DNA of 64,000 nt from Streptomyces sp. CG1 (GTDB lineage: Bacteria > Actinomycetota > Actinomycetes > Streptomycetales > Streptomycetaceae): positions 6,131,501 to 6,195,500 of the forward strand of contig NZ_CP163518.1 of NCBI RefSeq assembly GCF_041080625.1, given 5' to 3'. Shown here one piece after another: positions 26,512 through 35,190 of the stretch (position 1 is the first letter of the stretch; the number at the start of each line of letters is the position of its first letter). Both the position numbers and the translations under genes were made by a program. Below the pieces are notes generated by a model. It was not told the origin of the DNA. It searched no databases and saw only the letters and a program-made list of their open reading frames with translations.

Positions 26512-26820
26512 ATGCTCCGCTACACACTGATGCGCCTCGGCATCTTCGCCGGCTGCCTCGTGGTCGTCTGGGGAGCCGTCTACTCCGGCATTTTCCCGCG
26601 CGGTTTCGGCGACTCCAACTTCCTGTGGGTCCTGCTGCTCTCGCTGGTGCTGTCCGCGCCGATCAGCTGGGTCGTGCTGCGCCGGGAGCGGGAGCGGGCC
26701 TCGGTGAAGATCGTCAACAGGGTCGACCGGATGAAGGCCAACCTGGAGGCCAACCGCAGCCAGGAGGACGTCGCCGACGACACCGCCCGGACGCAGGGCG
26801 AGGCCGCCGCGTCCAACTAG
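26512..26820 (+). CDS. DUF4229-type small membrane protein
   Basis: A 102-residue protein starting MLRYTLMRLGIFAGCLVV, with two membrane helices and a charged coiled tail (REREReRA...VDRMKANLEANRSQ). This is the usual DUF4229 layout, a conserved actinobacterial family without known function. ATG 26512 is preferred over an in-frame TTG at 26488 because homologues begin with MLRYTL. Confidence 0.8.
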   Translation: MLRYTLMRLGIFAGCLVVVWGAVYSGIFPRGFGDSNFLWVLLLSLVLSAPISWVVLRRERERASVKIVNRVDRMKANLEANRSQEDVADDTARTQGEAAASN

Positions 26821-26830
26821 TCTTGCCCTC

Positions 26831-27481
26831 ATGGGTGGGGCGAGGACGAAACGGATGCCGCGTGCGGTGCGGGAGCAGCAGATGCTCGACGCCGCCGTGC
26901 AGATCTTCGGCCAACGCGGCTACATGGCCGCCTCGATGGACGAGATAGCCGAACTCGCGGGCGTCTCCAAGCCGTTGGTCTACCTCTACCTGAACTCCAA
27001 GGAAGGCCTCTTCACCGCCTGTATCCGGCGTGAGGCCACCGCGCTGACGGAGGCCGTCCGCGCCGGGGTGTGCACGGACCTGCCCGTCGACCGCCAGCTG
27101 TGGGACGGCCTCCAGGCCTTCTTCGCCCACACCGCCGAGCACCCCGACGCCTGGTCCGTCCTGCACCTCCAGGCTCGCACCCACGGAGAGCCCTTCGCGG
27201 CCGAGGTCGCCGCGATGCGCACGGAGATCGTTTCCTTCGTGACCCGCCTGGTCGCGGTCGCCGCCCGCGAGGCCCACCGGGATCCCGATCTGCCGGAGCA
27301 CGAGGTCGCGGGCTTCGCCGAAGCCTTGGTCGGCGCGGCGGAGTCCCTCGCCACGTGGGCCAATGCGACGGAGGGCGTCACCGCCAGGCAGGCCGCGTCC
27401 ACGCTGATGAACGTCACCTGGTCGGGCTTGGGAAACTTGATGAGGGGCCACCACTGGGCTCCGCCGGCGGGGGAGGACTAG
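26831..27481 (+). CDS. TetR/AcrR family transcriptional regulator
   Basis: A 216-residue regulator with an N-terminal helix-turn-helix (QQMLDAAVQIFGQRGYMAAS, then IAELAGVSKPLVYLYLNSKEGLF) and a helical ligand domain. It is the nearest TetR gene to the MaoC and acyl-CoA ligase genes and may bind the double palindrome between them, possibly with an acyl-CoA ligand; this is inference. Its stop codon lies in the left arm of a long hairpin terminator. Confidence 0.88.
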   Translation: MGGARTKRMPRAVREQQMLDAAVQIFGQRGYMAASMDEIAELAGVSKPLVYLYLNSKEGLFTACIRREATALTEAVRAGVCTDLPVDRQLWDGLQAFFAHTAEHPDAWSVLHLQARTHGEPFAAEVAAMRTEIVSFVTRLVAVAAREAHRDPDLPEHEVAGFAEALVGAAESLATWANATEGVTARQAASTLMNVTWSGLGNLMRGHHWAPPAGED

Positions 27482-27653
27482 CGCCGTAGGGGGACATCGC
27501 CGTCGCCGGGTGCGGGTGGTCTGTGGGCTGGTCGCGCAGTTCCCCGCGCCCCTCAGGTGGGTGATCTGCAGCTTGCCTGAAGAGGCGCGGGGAACTGCGC
27601 GAGCAACCCACCACGCATCCGCACCCGGCAATGGCGATGTCCCCCTACGGCGC
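27481..27653. terminator. long nested inverted repeat between convergent genes
   Basis: Perfect 21-base outer arms (27481-27501 and 27633-27653, beginning gcgccgtaggggg) enclose further paired blocks: gtgcgggtgg with ccgcacccgg, and gcgcagttccccgcgcc with ggcgcggggaactgcgc. The stop codons of both flanking genes lie inside the arms. It should work as a bidirectional terminator; the inner block belongs to a Streptomyces-type repeated element. Confidence 0.8.
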
Positions 27654-28472
27654 CTGGCCCACCGCCTCCCCGGTCAGATGCAGTCGCCCTGCGGCATCCC
27701 GCAGCTCGAACCGGCCCTGGCCATCCGTGCCGTACCTCACCAGCCCCGGCAACAGCACCGGCGCCCGGAACTGAGCCCGAACCCCGGCGGAGCCCCCGTG
27801 GGCGGCGAGGCAGCGGGCCACCGTCCACATGCCGTGGGCGATGGCCCGGGGGAAGCCGAAGAGGCGAGCGGTGAGCGGGTGCAGATGGATGGGGTTGCGG
27901 TCACCGGAGGCGGCGGCGTACCGCCGCCCGATGTCCCCGCCGAGCCGCCACTCGGCGACGACGGGCAGCGGAGCCGGCGGTTCCTGCTGGGACCGGGACG
28001 CGGCCGGCGTGCCGGTGCGATGCCGCGCGAGGTAGGTGCTCCGCGATTCCCATACGACCTCCCCGCCGGCCCGCATCGCGGTGACCACCGTGGCCTCGGT
28101 GCCACGCCGGTGCGGGGCCAAACCCTCGATGTGCACGGCGAGTTCGTAGGCGCCGGTGGCCGGCAGGCCGGTGTGCCGGACGATGTCGATGGAGGTGTGC
28201 ACCAGGCCGAGCAGCGGCAGCGGGAAGTCCCGGCCGCTCATCAGCCGTATGGCCAGCGGGAAGCCGAGGATGTGCGGATAGGTGACAGGGAGGGTGCTGT
28301 CCTCGGTGGGGAAGCCGCAGACGCGCTCGTACGCGGCCAGCCGGTCCAGGTCGACCCGCACGCCGGGCAGCACCAGCCGGTCACGCGGAAAGCCGGCCTC
28401 GGGGGAGGGCCGTTTGAACGGCGAGTACAGCGCGCCACGGGCCAGCAGCAAGCTCAGACCACGGTCCGTCAT
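27645..28472 (-). CDS. MaoC-like dehydratase/hydratase domain protein
   Basis: A 275-residue hotdog-fold protein. The C-terminal half has the hydratase signature YAAASGDRNPIHLHPLTA and AIAHGMWTVARC; the N-terminal half looks like a second, degenerate hotdog. Such proteins hydrate enoyl-CoA or enoyl-ACP esters. It is divergent from a long-chain acyl-CoA ligase gene with palindromic sites between, which supports a role in fatty acid or acyl-CoA metabolism. The C-terminal codons form the right arm of the terminator. Confidence 0.85.
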   Translation of the reverse strand: MTDRGLSLLLARGALYSPFKRPSPEAGFPRDRLVLPGVRVDLDRLAAYERVCGFPTEDSTLPVTYPHILGFPLAIRLMSGRDFPLPLLGLVHTSIDIVRHTGLPATGAYELAVHIEGLAPHRRGTEATVVTAMRAGGEVVWESRSTYLARHRTGTPAASRSQQEPPAPLPVVAEWRLGGDIGRRYAAASGDRNPIHLHPLTARLFGFPRAIAHGMWTVARCLAAHGGSAGVRAQFRAPVLLPGLVRYGTDGQGRFELRDAAGRLHLTGEAVGQAP

Positions 28473-28512
28473 CTCCTGCCCCCACTGCTCACTTCACTGC
28501 TTACTTTGTTGC

Positions 28513-28541
28513 TTACTCAGGAGTAAAGTTACCGCCGGTAA
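28513..28541. promoter_or_regulatory. double palindromic operator TTACTC-AG-GAGTAA and TTACC-GCC-GGTAA
   Basis: Two perfect palindromes (28513-28526 and 28529-28541) sit two bases apart in the A/T-rich divergent promoter of the MaoC and acyl-CoA ligase genes. This is the arrangement expected for a TetR-type repressor of fatty acid genes; the TetR gene at 26831 is the obvious candidate. Confidence 0.6.
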
Positions 28542-28726
28542 GCCTACCTGACACAGGAAGTTGAACCCCCCTCACATACCCCCCGAGGCTGCACACCCCT
28601 GGCCCCGGACCACCCCCGAATCCACACAATCCCCTCACGGTGGACCCGTACGATCGCCTCCCTACCTGCGGTAACTCCCTTCCGCCAAGGCCCACCGCAG
28701 GTGCACGCACGCCAGAGGAGCCGCCC

Positions 28727-30667
28727 GTGTCCACCCCCTTCCCGCACGCCCCCGTCTCCTCCGGCACCCCGGTCTCCGCGATCGACTACGACGGCCGCCC
28801 CGTCCTCGTGGAACCCTGGGTCCAGCGGCTGGACGGTGCCGTACGGGAGGTGTCCGTGCCGCCGTTCGTGCCCCCGGTCACCCACGGCTCCCTCGCGGAC
28901 CTGCCGTTCGACAACGCCGAGGCGGCCCCCGCCCAGGTCGTGCTCAGCCGCAGGCTCCCCGACGGCCGCTGGACGGACGTCACCGCCGCGCAGTTCGCCG
29001 AGCAAGTGCTAGCCGTGGCCAAGGGGTTGATCGCCGAAGGGCTGGTGTCGGGCGACCGTATCGCCGTCATGGCCCGTACGACGTACGAGTGGACGCTGCT
29101 GGACTTCGCCGCCTGGGCCGCCGGCCTGGTCACCGTGCCGGTCTACCCGACCTCCTCGGTCTTCCAGACCCGCTGGATCCTGCACGACTCCGGCGCGGTC
29201 GCCCTGATCACCGAGTCCGTCGCGCAGGCCTCCGCCATCGGCCCCGAACTCCAGCACCTGCCCGATCTGCGCCATCTGTGGGTGATGGACAAGGATCACG
29301 TGACTCTGCTGGCGGAGGCGGGCGCACAGGTGCCGGACGGTGAAGTCGCGGTCCGGCGCGGCATGCTGAGCCCGGACACCCTCGCCACACTCATCTACAC
29401 CTCCGGCACCACCGGCCGCCCCAAGGGCTGCGCCCTCTCGCACGGCAACTTCCTCGCCGAGGTCGACAACGCCGTCGAACTGCTCTACCCGGTCTTCAAG
29501 GACCGCAACGAGGAACCGTCGGTCCTCCTCTTCCTCCCCATGTCCCACGTTTTCGGCCGGATGGTGGCCATCGCCTGCGTCCGCGCCCGCGTCCGCGTCG
29601 GCCACGCGCCGAGCCTGGCCGCCGACGACCTCCTCCCGGACCTCGCCGCCTTCAAGCCGACCGCGCTGCTGACCATCCCGTACATGCTGGAGAAGGTCTA
29701 CAACTCGGCCCGCGCGAACGCCGAGTCGGGCGGCCGGGTCACGGCATTCGACCGGGCCGCGGCGGTCGCGGTCCGCTACGGCGAGGCGCTGGAGGCCCGC
29801 CAGACCGGCACCGGCAGCGGCCCGAGCCGCTCCCTGAAGGCGGCCCGCAGCTTCTACGACCCCCTCGTCTTCCGCAAGATCCGGGCCGCCATGGGCGGTC
29901 GCGTCCGGTACGCCATCTGCGGCGGCTCCCCGCTCGGCCGGCGCCTCGCCGCGTTCTACGCAGGCGCCGGCATCGAGATCTTCGAGGGCTACGGCCTGAC
30001 GGAGACCACCGGCGCCACGACGGTCACCCCACCGCTCAAACCCCGCCTGGGCACGGTGGGCTGGCCCCTTCCCGGCACCCGTGTCCGCATCGCGGCCGAC
30101 GGCGAGATCCTGGTCGCCGGCGACCACGTACTGCGCGGCTACTGGGACCCGCAGGCCGGCGGAGTCGTCCCCGCGACAAGGGACGGCTGGCTGGCGACCG
30201 GCGACATAGGCGAACTGGACGACGAGGGCTATCTGACGATCACCGGCCGCAAGAAGGAGTTGCTGATCACGGCGGGCGGCAAGTCGGTGGCCCCGGCCCC
30301 GCTGGAGAACTGGCTGCGCCAGCACCCCCTGATCTCCCAGGTGATGCTGGTGGGCGACGCCCGCCCCTACGTAGCCGCGTTGATCACCCTCGACCCCGAC
30401 GGCATCACCCACTGGCGCCAGATGATCGGCAAGCACCCGGTGCCGAGGGAACTCCTGGTCGGCGACCCGGACTTGGAGGCCGTCCTGCAGCGGGCGATCG
30501 ACGAGGCCAACAAACTGGTCTCCCGCCCCGAGTCCATCCGCCGCTTCGCCGTACTCCCGGTGGACTTCACGGAGGAGGCGGGCCATCTGACGCCGTCGAT
30601 GAAGCTCCGCCGCGAGGCGATCATGGGGGACTTCTCCCGCGAGGTGGAGAGCCTGTACGGGAGCTGA
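28727..30667 (+). CDS. AMP-dependent long-chain fatty acid-CoA ligase
   Basis: A 646-residue adenylate-forming enzyme. The AMP-binding motif LIYTSGTTGRPKGCALSHGN is near residue 230, EGYGLTETTGATT near residue 425, and the hinge/motif DGWLATGDIGELDDEGYLTITGRKKE near residue 490, with the C-terminal lysine region KLRREAI. The length and long internal insertion fit long-chain acyl-CoA synthetases. GTG 28727 has a strong AGAGGAG site. It activates fatty acids to acyl-CoA and is divergent from the MaoC gene with a shared operator. Confidence 0.92.
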   Translation: MSTPFPHAPVSSGTPVSAIDYDGRPVLVEPWVQRLDGAVREVSVPPFVPPVTHGSLADLPFDNAEAAPAQVVLSRRLPDGRWTDVTAAQFAEQVLAVAKGLIAEGLVSGDRIAVMARTTYEWTLLDFAAWAAGLVTVPVYPTSSVFQTRWILHDSGAVALITESVAQASAIGPELQHLPDLRHLWVMDKDHVTLLAEAGAQVPDGEVAVRRGMLSPDTLATLIYTSGTTGRPKGCALSHGNFLAEVDNAVELLYPVFKDRNEEPSVLLFLPMSHVFGRMVAIACVRARVRVGHAPSLAADDLLPDLAAFKPTALLTIPYMLEKVYNSARANAESGGRVTAFDRAAAVAVRYGEALEARQTGTGSGPSRSLKAARSFYDPLVFRKIRAAMGGRVRYAICGGSPLGRRLAAFYAGAGIEIFEGYGLTETTGATTVTPPLKPRLGTVGWPLPGTRVRIAADGEILVAGDHVLRGYWDPQAGGVVPATRDGWLATGDIGELDDEGYLTITGRKKELLITAGGKSVAPAPLENWLRQHPLISQVMLVGDARPYVAALITLDPDGITHWRQMIGKHPVPRELLVGDPDLEAVLQRAIDEANKLVSRPESIRRFAVLPVDFTEEAGHLTPSMKLRREAIMGDFSREVESLYGS

Positions 30668-30829
30668 GGCGCTGTTCGAAGTAGCTCCTCACCGCGATCG
30701 TGAACGGTCGGCACCCGCTCCTCGCTGATCCCGCGTCGTCCGGACTCGGCGAGACGGGGAGCGGGTTGCCGCCTGGGTCGATCGCGGCCCGCCAACGATC
30801 CTCGTATGGAATCTGACGTTCAGTCAATC

Positions 30830-30854
30830 CTTGGGTTTCCTCACCAGACCCAAG
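30830..30854. promoter_or_regulatory. LysR-type T-N11-A operator, CTTGGGT-N11-ACCCAAG
   Basis: A perfect seven-base inverted repeat with exactly 11 bases between the arms ends 16 bases before the lysR ATG. It is the classical LysR-type box and should mediate autoregulation. Confidence 0.65.
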
Positions 30855-30870
30855 CATTACCTTGGATGCC

Positions 30871-31752
30871 ATGACCCTCGACGACCTCCGTGTGTTCGTG
30901 GCCGTGTGCCGTGCCGGCAGCCTCAGTTCCGTCGCCCGGGACCTCGGCTGCACCCAGTCCGCCGTCAGCCAGCACGTGAAGCGCCTGGAGCGGGAGACCG
31001 GGGTGGCGCTGCTGGAACGGCAGCCGCGAGGCGTCGTCCCGACGCAGGCCGGCCGGATCCTGGAGGCCGCCGCGGCCGAGGGCATCTCCGGCCTCGACCT
31101 CGCCGTACAGCAGCTGCGCGATCTCCTCGACGGCCACAGCGGATACGTCCGCGTCGCCACCGGCGCGACCACGGTCCGGCACTTCATGTCCGACGCCGTG
31201 GTCGCCTTCCGCCGCCGCCACCCCGAGGTCAACCTCGAGTTCCGCACAGTCAGTTCGGGCCGCAGCAGCTTCGACGCCCTCGCCGACGGCACCCTCGATC
31301 TCGCCTGGGTCACCATCGGCCCGCCGGTGCGCGGCATCGAGCAGCGGACGGTCGCCGAACTGCCCTGGCTGCTGGCCGTCCGTGCAGACGACCCGCTGGC
31401 CGAGCGACCGGATCTCGACCCCGCCGAGCTGCGGGACGTCCGCCTCATCCGGCTCCCGCCGAACTCCACTTCCGCTGCCCATCTCGACGCGGCGTGCGAT
31501 GAGTTGGGCGCGCGGTTCGCCTACGACACGAGCGTCGCCGACTGGGACACGGCCTTGCTGCTGGCTGAGCTGGGGGTGGGACGGGCGGTCGTACCGGCCG
31601 TACCGGGCCTCCCGGTGCCGGGGGAGGGCGAGCTGCGGCTCATACCGCTGCCGGGTCTCCGCCCCCTTCCCGTCGGCTGGGCCGTCCGCCGCTGGGACGC
31701 CCTCAGCCCTCCGGCACGCGCCTTCGCGGACACGGTCGCTGCCGCGCGCTGA
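30871..31752 (+). CDS. LysR family transcriptional regulator
   Basis: A 293-residue regulator. The N-terminal winged helix-turn-helix (LDDLRVFVAVCRAGSLSSVA, then CTQSAVSQHVKRLERETG) is clear and the rest is a LysR substrate-binding domain. ATG 30871 matches the usual start; a TTG nine bases upstream is less likely. A T-N11-A palindrome lies just upstream. No target genes are adjacent and divergent; it may act elsewhere. The last 50 bases overlap the convergent HATPase gene. Confidence 0.9.
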   Translation: MTLDDLRVFVAVCRAGSLSSVARDLGCTQSAVSQHVKRLERETGVALLERQPRGVVPTQAGRILEAAAAEGISGLDLAVQQLRDLLDGHSGYVRVATGATTVRHFMSDAVVAFRRRHPEVNLEFRTVSSGRSSFDALADGTLDLAWVTIGPPVRGIEQRTVAELPWLLAVRADDPLAERPDLDPAELRDVRLIRLPPNSTSAAHLDAACDELGARFAYDTSVADWDTALLLAELGVGRAVVPAVPGLPVPGEGELRLIPLPGLRPLPVGWAVRRWDALSPPARAFADTVAAAR

Positions 31753-32176
31753 GCGGGATTTCCGCCCAAACCGTCTTGCCTACGGCGCGCTTGGCCACGC
31801 CCCACCGTGCCGACAGCACGAATACGACGACCAGTCCGCGGCCGTTCTCGTCCTCCAACCCGCCGTCCAGGAAGCGCAGTTCCCGGTCGCCCCGGGTGTC
31901 GCTGACCTCGACACGCAAGGTGTCCCGCTCCGGCAGCAGCACCAGCTTCAGCTCGAAGTCCCGGCCGGGCACACGACCGTGGGTGACCGCGTTGGACGCC
32001 AGTTCCGCGACAAGGAGCTGCGCGGTGTGGCTGGGGTCGCTGTCGTGCGGGTAGCCCCAGGTGGCGAGCTGGGTGGAAGTGAGCCGACGGGCCAGGCGGG
32101 CGCCGCGGGGGGTGGCGCTGAGGCGTTGGACGAGTTCGGTTGTCTGAGTTGTGGGGGTGGAGATTTCCAGATTCAC
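31703..32176 (-). CDS. ATP-binding anti-sigma-type regulatory protein (HATPase_c_2)
   Basis: A 157-residue protein with a GHKL ATP-binding fold: N box LLVAELASNAVTHG near residue 57, SDTRGDREL and DENGRGLVVV glycine motifs. Stand-alone HATPase proteins of this type act as RsbW-like anti-sigma or switch proteins in Streptomyces and often accompany XRE/DUF397 pairs, as here. The GTG start is divergent from the XRE gene, with a 110-base shared promoter region. Confidence 0.85.
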   Translation of the reverse strand: MNLEISTPTTQTTELVQRLSATPRGARLARRLTSTQLATWGYPHDSDPSHTAQLLVAELASNAVTHGRVPGRDFELKLVLLPERDTLRVEVSDTRGDRELRFLDGGLEDENGRGLVVVFVLSARWGVAKRAVGKTVWAEIPLSARQRPCPRRRVPEG

Positions 32177-32286
32177 GTCACCGAGAGTGGTGGCTTCTCT
32201 CTAACCTGACCAGGGGAGATTCCGCGACTGAGCGTAGTCGTACGGGTGCGGTATGTCTGGTGTACGGGTCGTAGTGGGAGGCTGGC

Positions 32287-33150
32287 GTGACAGAGGAGAC
32301 GGAGCGTAGGCCGGAGACGCCTGCTGAAGAGAACGGGGCGGTGGGTGTCTTCGCCGTAGTGGGGCGGCTGTTGAAGTTGCTACGGGAAAAGGCGGGGCTG
32401 AGCCAGAAGGAGTTCGGTGACCTGGTGGGGTACGGCCCCGACCAGATCTCGGCCATGGAGAGGGGGGTACGGACACCGAGGCCGGAGTTCCTGCAGAAGG
32501 CGGACCAGATCCTGGGGGCGGACGGGCTGTTGGTGGCGATCATTCCCCAAGTTGAGGAGGCGATGACCAGGGCGCGGACGCGGCATCCGGAGTGGTATCG
32601 GAGCTATGCCGGGATGGAGGCAGAGGCAGTTGAGCTGCACCACTACTGCAACCATGCGATGCACGGCCTCCTCCAGACCGAGGAACATGCGCGAGTTGTG
32701 TTCGCCAGACGGCGGCCGTTCTTGAGTGAGGAGACCATCGAGAAGCGTGTGGCCGACCGGCTGTCACGCCAGCAGCTCTTCGAGCGTTGGCCTGCGCCGA
32801 TTGTCAGCTACGTCCTTGAAGAGGTCGTACTCGATCGGCCGATCGGAGGGCGAGAGGTACACGCGAACCAGCTACGACGCCTGCTGAACGTCAGCGGTAA
32901 GCAGAACGTCGAGATCCAGGTGATGCCGACTCGCTGTGAGGAACACCCCAATCTGGACAGCGCGTTTAACCTCTTGGTGCCCAAGGGGCAGATGCAGGTG
33001 GCATACACAGAGGCTCAGAGTTGCCCTCGGTTGATCACAGACCGGGATGAGGTCCGGAAGATCGCCGACCGCTATGGGACCATGCGCGCAATGGCACTCA
33101 GTCCCATGGAGACCCGGGCTCTGATCAAGCAGAAGCTGGAGGCGCTATGA
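32287..33150 (+). CDS. XRE-type regulator with DUF5753-like domain
   Basis: A 287-residue protein with an N-terminal helix-turn-helix (LLKLLREKAGLSQKEFGDLVGYGPDQISAMERG, residues about 27-65) and the C-terminal DUF5753 domain (YCNHAMHGLLQTEEHARVVF, EEVVLDRPIGG, VEIQVMPTRCEEHPNLDSAF). These WhiJ-type regulators are numerous in Streptomyces and pair with a small DUF397 protein, whose gene starts inside this stop codon (ATGA). They influence development and antibiotic production in known cases. The codons are less GC-biased than in neighbouring genes. Confidence 0.9.
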   Translation: MTEETERRPETPAEENGAVGVFAVVGRLLKLLREKAGLSQKEFGDLVGYGPDQISAMERGVRTPRPEFLQKADQILGADGLLVAIIPQVEEAMTRARTRHPEWYRSYAGMEAEAVELHHYCNHAMHGLLQTEEHARVVFARRRPFLSEETIEKRVADRLSRQQLFERWPAPIVSYVLEEVVLDRPIGGREVHANQLRRLLNVSGKQNVEIQVMPTRCEEHPNLDSAFNLLVPKGQMQVAYTEAQSCPRLITDRDEVRKIADRYGTMRAMALSPMETRALIKQKLEAL

Positions 33151-33416
33151 GCATCGAAAATCTGACCTGGTTCAAGTCCAGCTACAGCAGCGGCGAAGGC
33201 GGTGACTGCCTCGAACTCGCCTACAACTGGCGCAAGTCCACGTACAGCGACGGTGAAGGCGGCCAATGCCTGGAGATAGCCACCCACCCCACCGCCATCC
33301 ACATCCGCGACTCCAAGCGCCCCACCGCCCCCCACCTCACCCTCTCCCTCTCCACCTGGTCCGCGTTCCTCGCGTCGGTACCCGGCCGGGACCGGATCGG
33401 TAACGCCCCCTCATAG
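33147..33416 (+). CDS. DUF397 protein with internal duplication
   Basis: An 89-residue partner of the XRE regulator. The DUF397 signature is present twice: WFKSSYSSGEGGDCLELA and WRKSTYSDGEGGQCLEIA, followed by a single IHIRDSKRP tail. A tandem head duplication in one small protein is unusual, since most members carry one copy. It probably antagonises or modulates the upstream regulator. Confidence 0.88.
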   Translation: MSIENLTWFKSSYSSGEGGDCLELAYNWRKSTYSDGEGGQCLEIATHPTAIHIRDSKRPTAPHLTLSLSTWSAFLASVPGRDRIGNAPS

Positions 33417-33459
33417 CCTGCTGTTCCACCCTCGCCGACTTCGTCCCCCGAGCAGAGGC

Positions 33460-34140
33460 ATGAAAGAAGACAACGACGTACGCCGGATCTTCCTGCTCAA
33501 CCCGGACCAGCGTCTCCTTCGGGAGGCCGCGCACGCCGGTGTTCAAGTGCGCTCGGCCCGGGCCGACTTCCGCGACGAACGGGCCCTGTGCGCCGTACTG
33601 GACGAGGCCGCGGCGGCGGGGCTGTTCGTCAACCCCGCCCGCTCCCTTGCACTGCTCGCGGACCCGGCGGCCGTACGGCGGCTGGTCCGCGACAGCCGGC
33701 TCTCACCCGAGCCCGACCTCGACGACACCGAGCCCGCCGCAGGCGACGCGCTGAGCGTGGAGACGCTGAGCGTGCACGGTATGCATCAGGCCGTGGGGAT
33801 CACCGCCCGTATGCCGCACGGGCTGTTGCACCCCGCCCCGCTGACGGAGGACGCGGCCGCCGAGGTGCGGGCCGCGGTGACCGCGCTGCTGGATCTGACC
33901 GGGTACCAGTACGGCCCGGCGCACACCAGCGTCGTACTCACCGCGCGGGGTCCGGTGATCACCGGGTGCCGGGCGGGGCTCGCGCCGGACCCGGTGCCCG
34001 AACTGCTCAAGGAGGCCACGGGGTTCGATCTGGTGGCCGGGGCCCTGGAGGTGCTGTCCGGACGGCTGGTGGACACGGCCCGGCGGGCGACGCCGCTGAC
34101 GGCGCTGGTCACCGGGAACGGATCGGGAACGAACCGGTAG
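33460..34140 (+). CDS. shortened ATP-grasp-like protein
   Basis: A 226-residue protein that begins like ATP-grasp ligases (RIFLLNPDQRLLREAAHAGVQV) and has the C-terminal pattern GYQYGPAHTSVVLTARGPVI...ELLKEATGFDLVAGALEVLSG typical of the carboxylate-amine ligase end. At about half the normal length, most of the central ATP-binding domain is missing. It is either a degenerate enzyme or a regulatory remnant. The upstream neighbours are regulators and a SARP gene follows 76 bases downstream. Confidence 0.6.
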   Translation: MKEDNDVRRIFLLNPDQRLLREAAHAGVQVRSARADFRDERALCAVLDEAAAAGLFVNPARSLALLADPAAVRRLVRDSRLSPEPDLDDTEPAAGDALSVETLSVHGMHQAVGITARMPHGLLHPAPLTEDAAAEVRAAVTALLDLTGYQYGPAHTSVVLTARGPVITGCRAGLAPDPVPELLKEATGFDLVAGALEVLSGRLVDTARRATPLTALVTGNGSGTNR

Positions 34141-34216
34141 AGCCTGACCGCACTGTTGCTATGTCGCCGGAAGAAGGACGACGACGCCAGCGACGTCAAC
34201 AGGAGGCGGAGTCAGG

Positions 34217-35011
34217 ATGCTGAAGTTCTCGATCCTCGGGGCACTGCAGATCCGTACCGTGTCCGGTCCTGCGGAGATCTCCGGCGACCTGCAGCGCACC
34301 CTCGTGCAGACGCTGCTGGTGAGTGAGGGGCAGGCGGTGTCCGGGGAGAGCCTCGCCGAGGAGATGTGGGGCGAGGCCGTACCCGACAACCAGGCCAACG
34401 CGCTGCAGGCACACGTCAGCAGGCTGCGGCGCAAGCTGCGCGGGCTCGAGCCGGACCGGGCCGCGTCGCGGGTGACCATCCATCCTTCCGGCTACCGGCT
34501 GACCGTGGGCGAGGGCGAGCTGGACGCCGCCGAGTTCGTCCGGGCCGTACGGCAGGCCGAGGCGGCCTTCCCGGAGGACGCGGCGTGCACCGCCCGGCTG
34601 CTGGGGGAGGCCCTGGCGTGGTGGCGGGGGCCGGTGTTCGGGGGGTTCGCGGGCGGGACGCTGTGCCAGCTCGCGGGGGCCCGGTACGAGGAGTACCGGA
34701 TGCGGGCGGTGGAGCTGCGCTTCGACGCGGAGCTGAGGCTCGGTCGGCATGCCGCCGTGCTCGCGGAGCTGGCCGAGGCGCACACCAACCACCCCCTGCG
34801 GGAGCGGTTCTGCGAGCAGTTGATGATCGCCCTGTACTGCGCGGGGCGGCAGGCGGACGCCCTCGACGTGTTCCGCCGGATGCGGCATCTTCTGGACGTC
34901 GAGCTGGGCATTGAGCCGTCTCCGGCGCTGCGCCGGGTGGAGCACGCGATCCTCCGTCACGACCCGGCCCTGGCGGGCGATGCGCGCACGACCCTCCTCC
35001 AGCTGGCGTGA
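34217..35011 (+). CDS. SARP/BTAD-family transcriptional activator
   Basis: A 264-residue small SARP. The N-terminal OmpR-like winged helix (FSILGALQIRT, LAEEMWGEAVPDNQANALQAHVSRLRRKL) is followed by the bacterial transcriptional activation domain (DAAEFVRAVRQAE, HPLRERFCEQLMIALYCAGRQADALDVFRRMRHLL). Proteins of this type usually activate secondary-metabolite genes by binding direct heptamer repeats. A strong AGGAGGCGGAGTCAGG site precedes the ATG. A large AfsR-like gene follows after 179 bases. Confidence 0.9.
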   Translation: MLKFSILGALQIRTVSGPAEISGDLQRTLVQTLLVSEGQAVSGESLAEEMWGEAVPDNQANALQAHVSRLRRKLRGLEPDRAASRVTIHPSGYRLTVGEGELDAAEFVRAVRQAEAAFPEDAACTARLLGEALAWWRGPVFGGFAGGTLCQLAGARYEEYRMRAVELRFDAELRLGRHAAVLAELAEAHTNHPLRERFCEQLMIALYCAGRQADALDVFRRMRHLLDVELGIEPSPALRRVEHAILRHDPALAGDARTTLLQLA

Positions 35012-35190
35012 AGATGGTTAGCTGTCCGGGGCCGAGCTGTGCCCAAGAGCGGACGAGGGGTGCGCCAAGGCGGCCGAGCGGTGCGCCAGGACGACGGAAT
35101 CACCTCCTCCGCGCGGCTCGTTCGGGTACAACCTAGGTGGTCCCGAGCATCTCGGGCCCGTGGGTGAGACGGGGCGGAGGGGACGACTTC

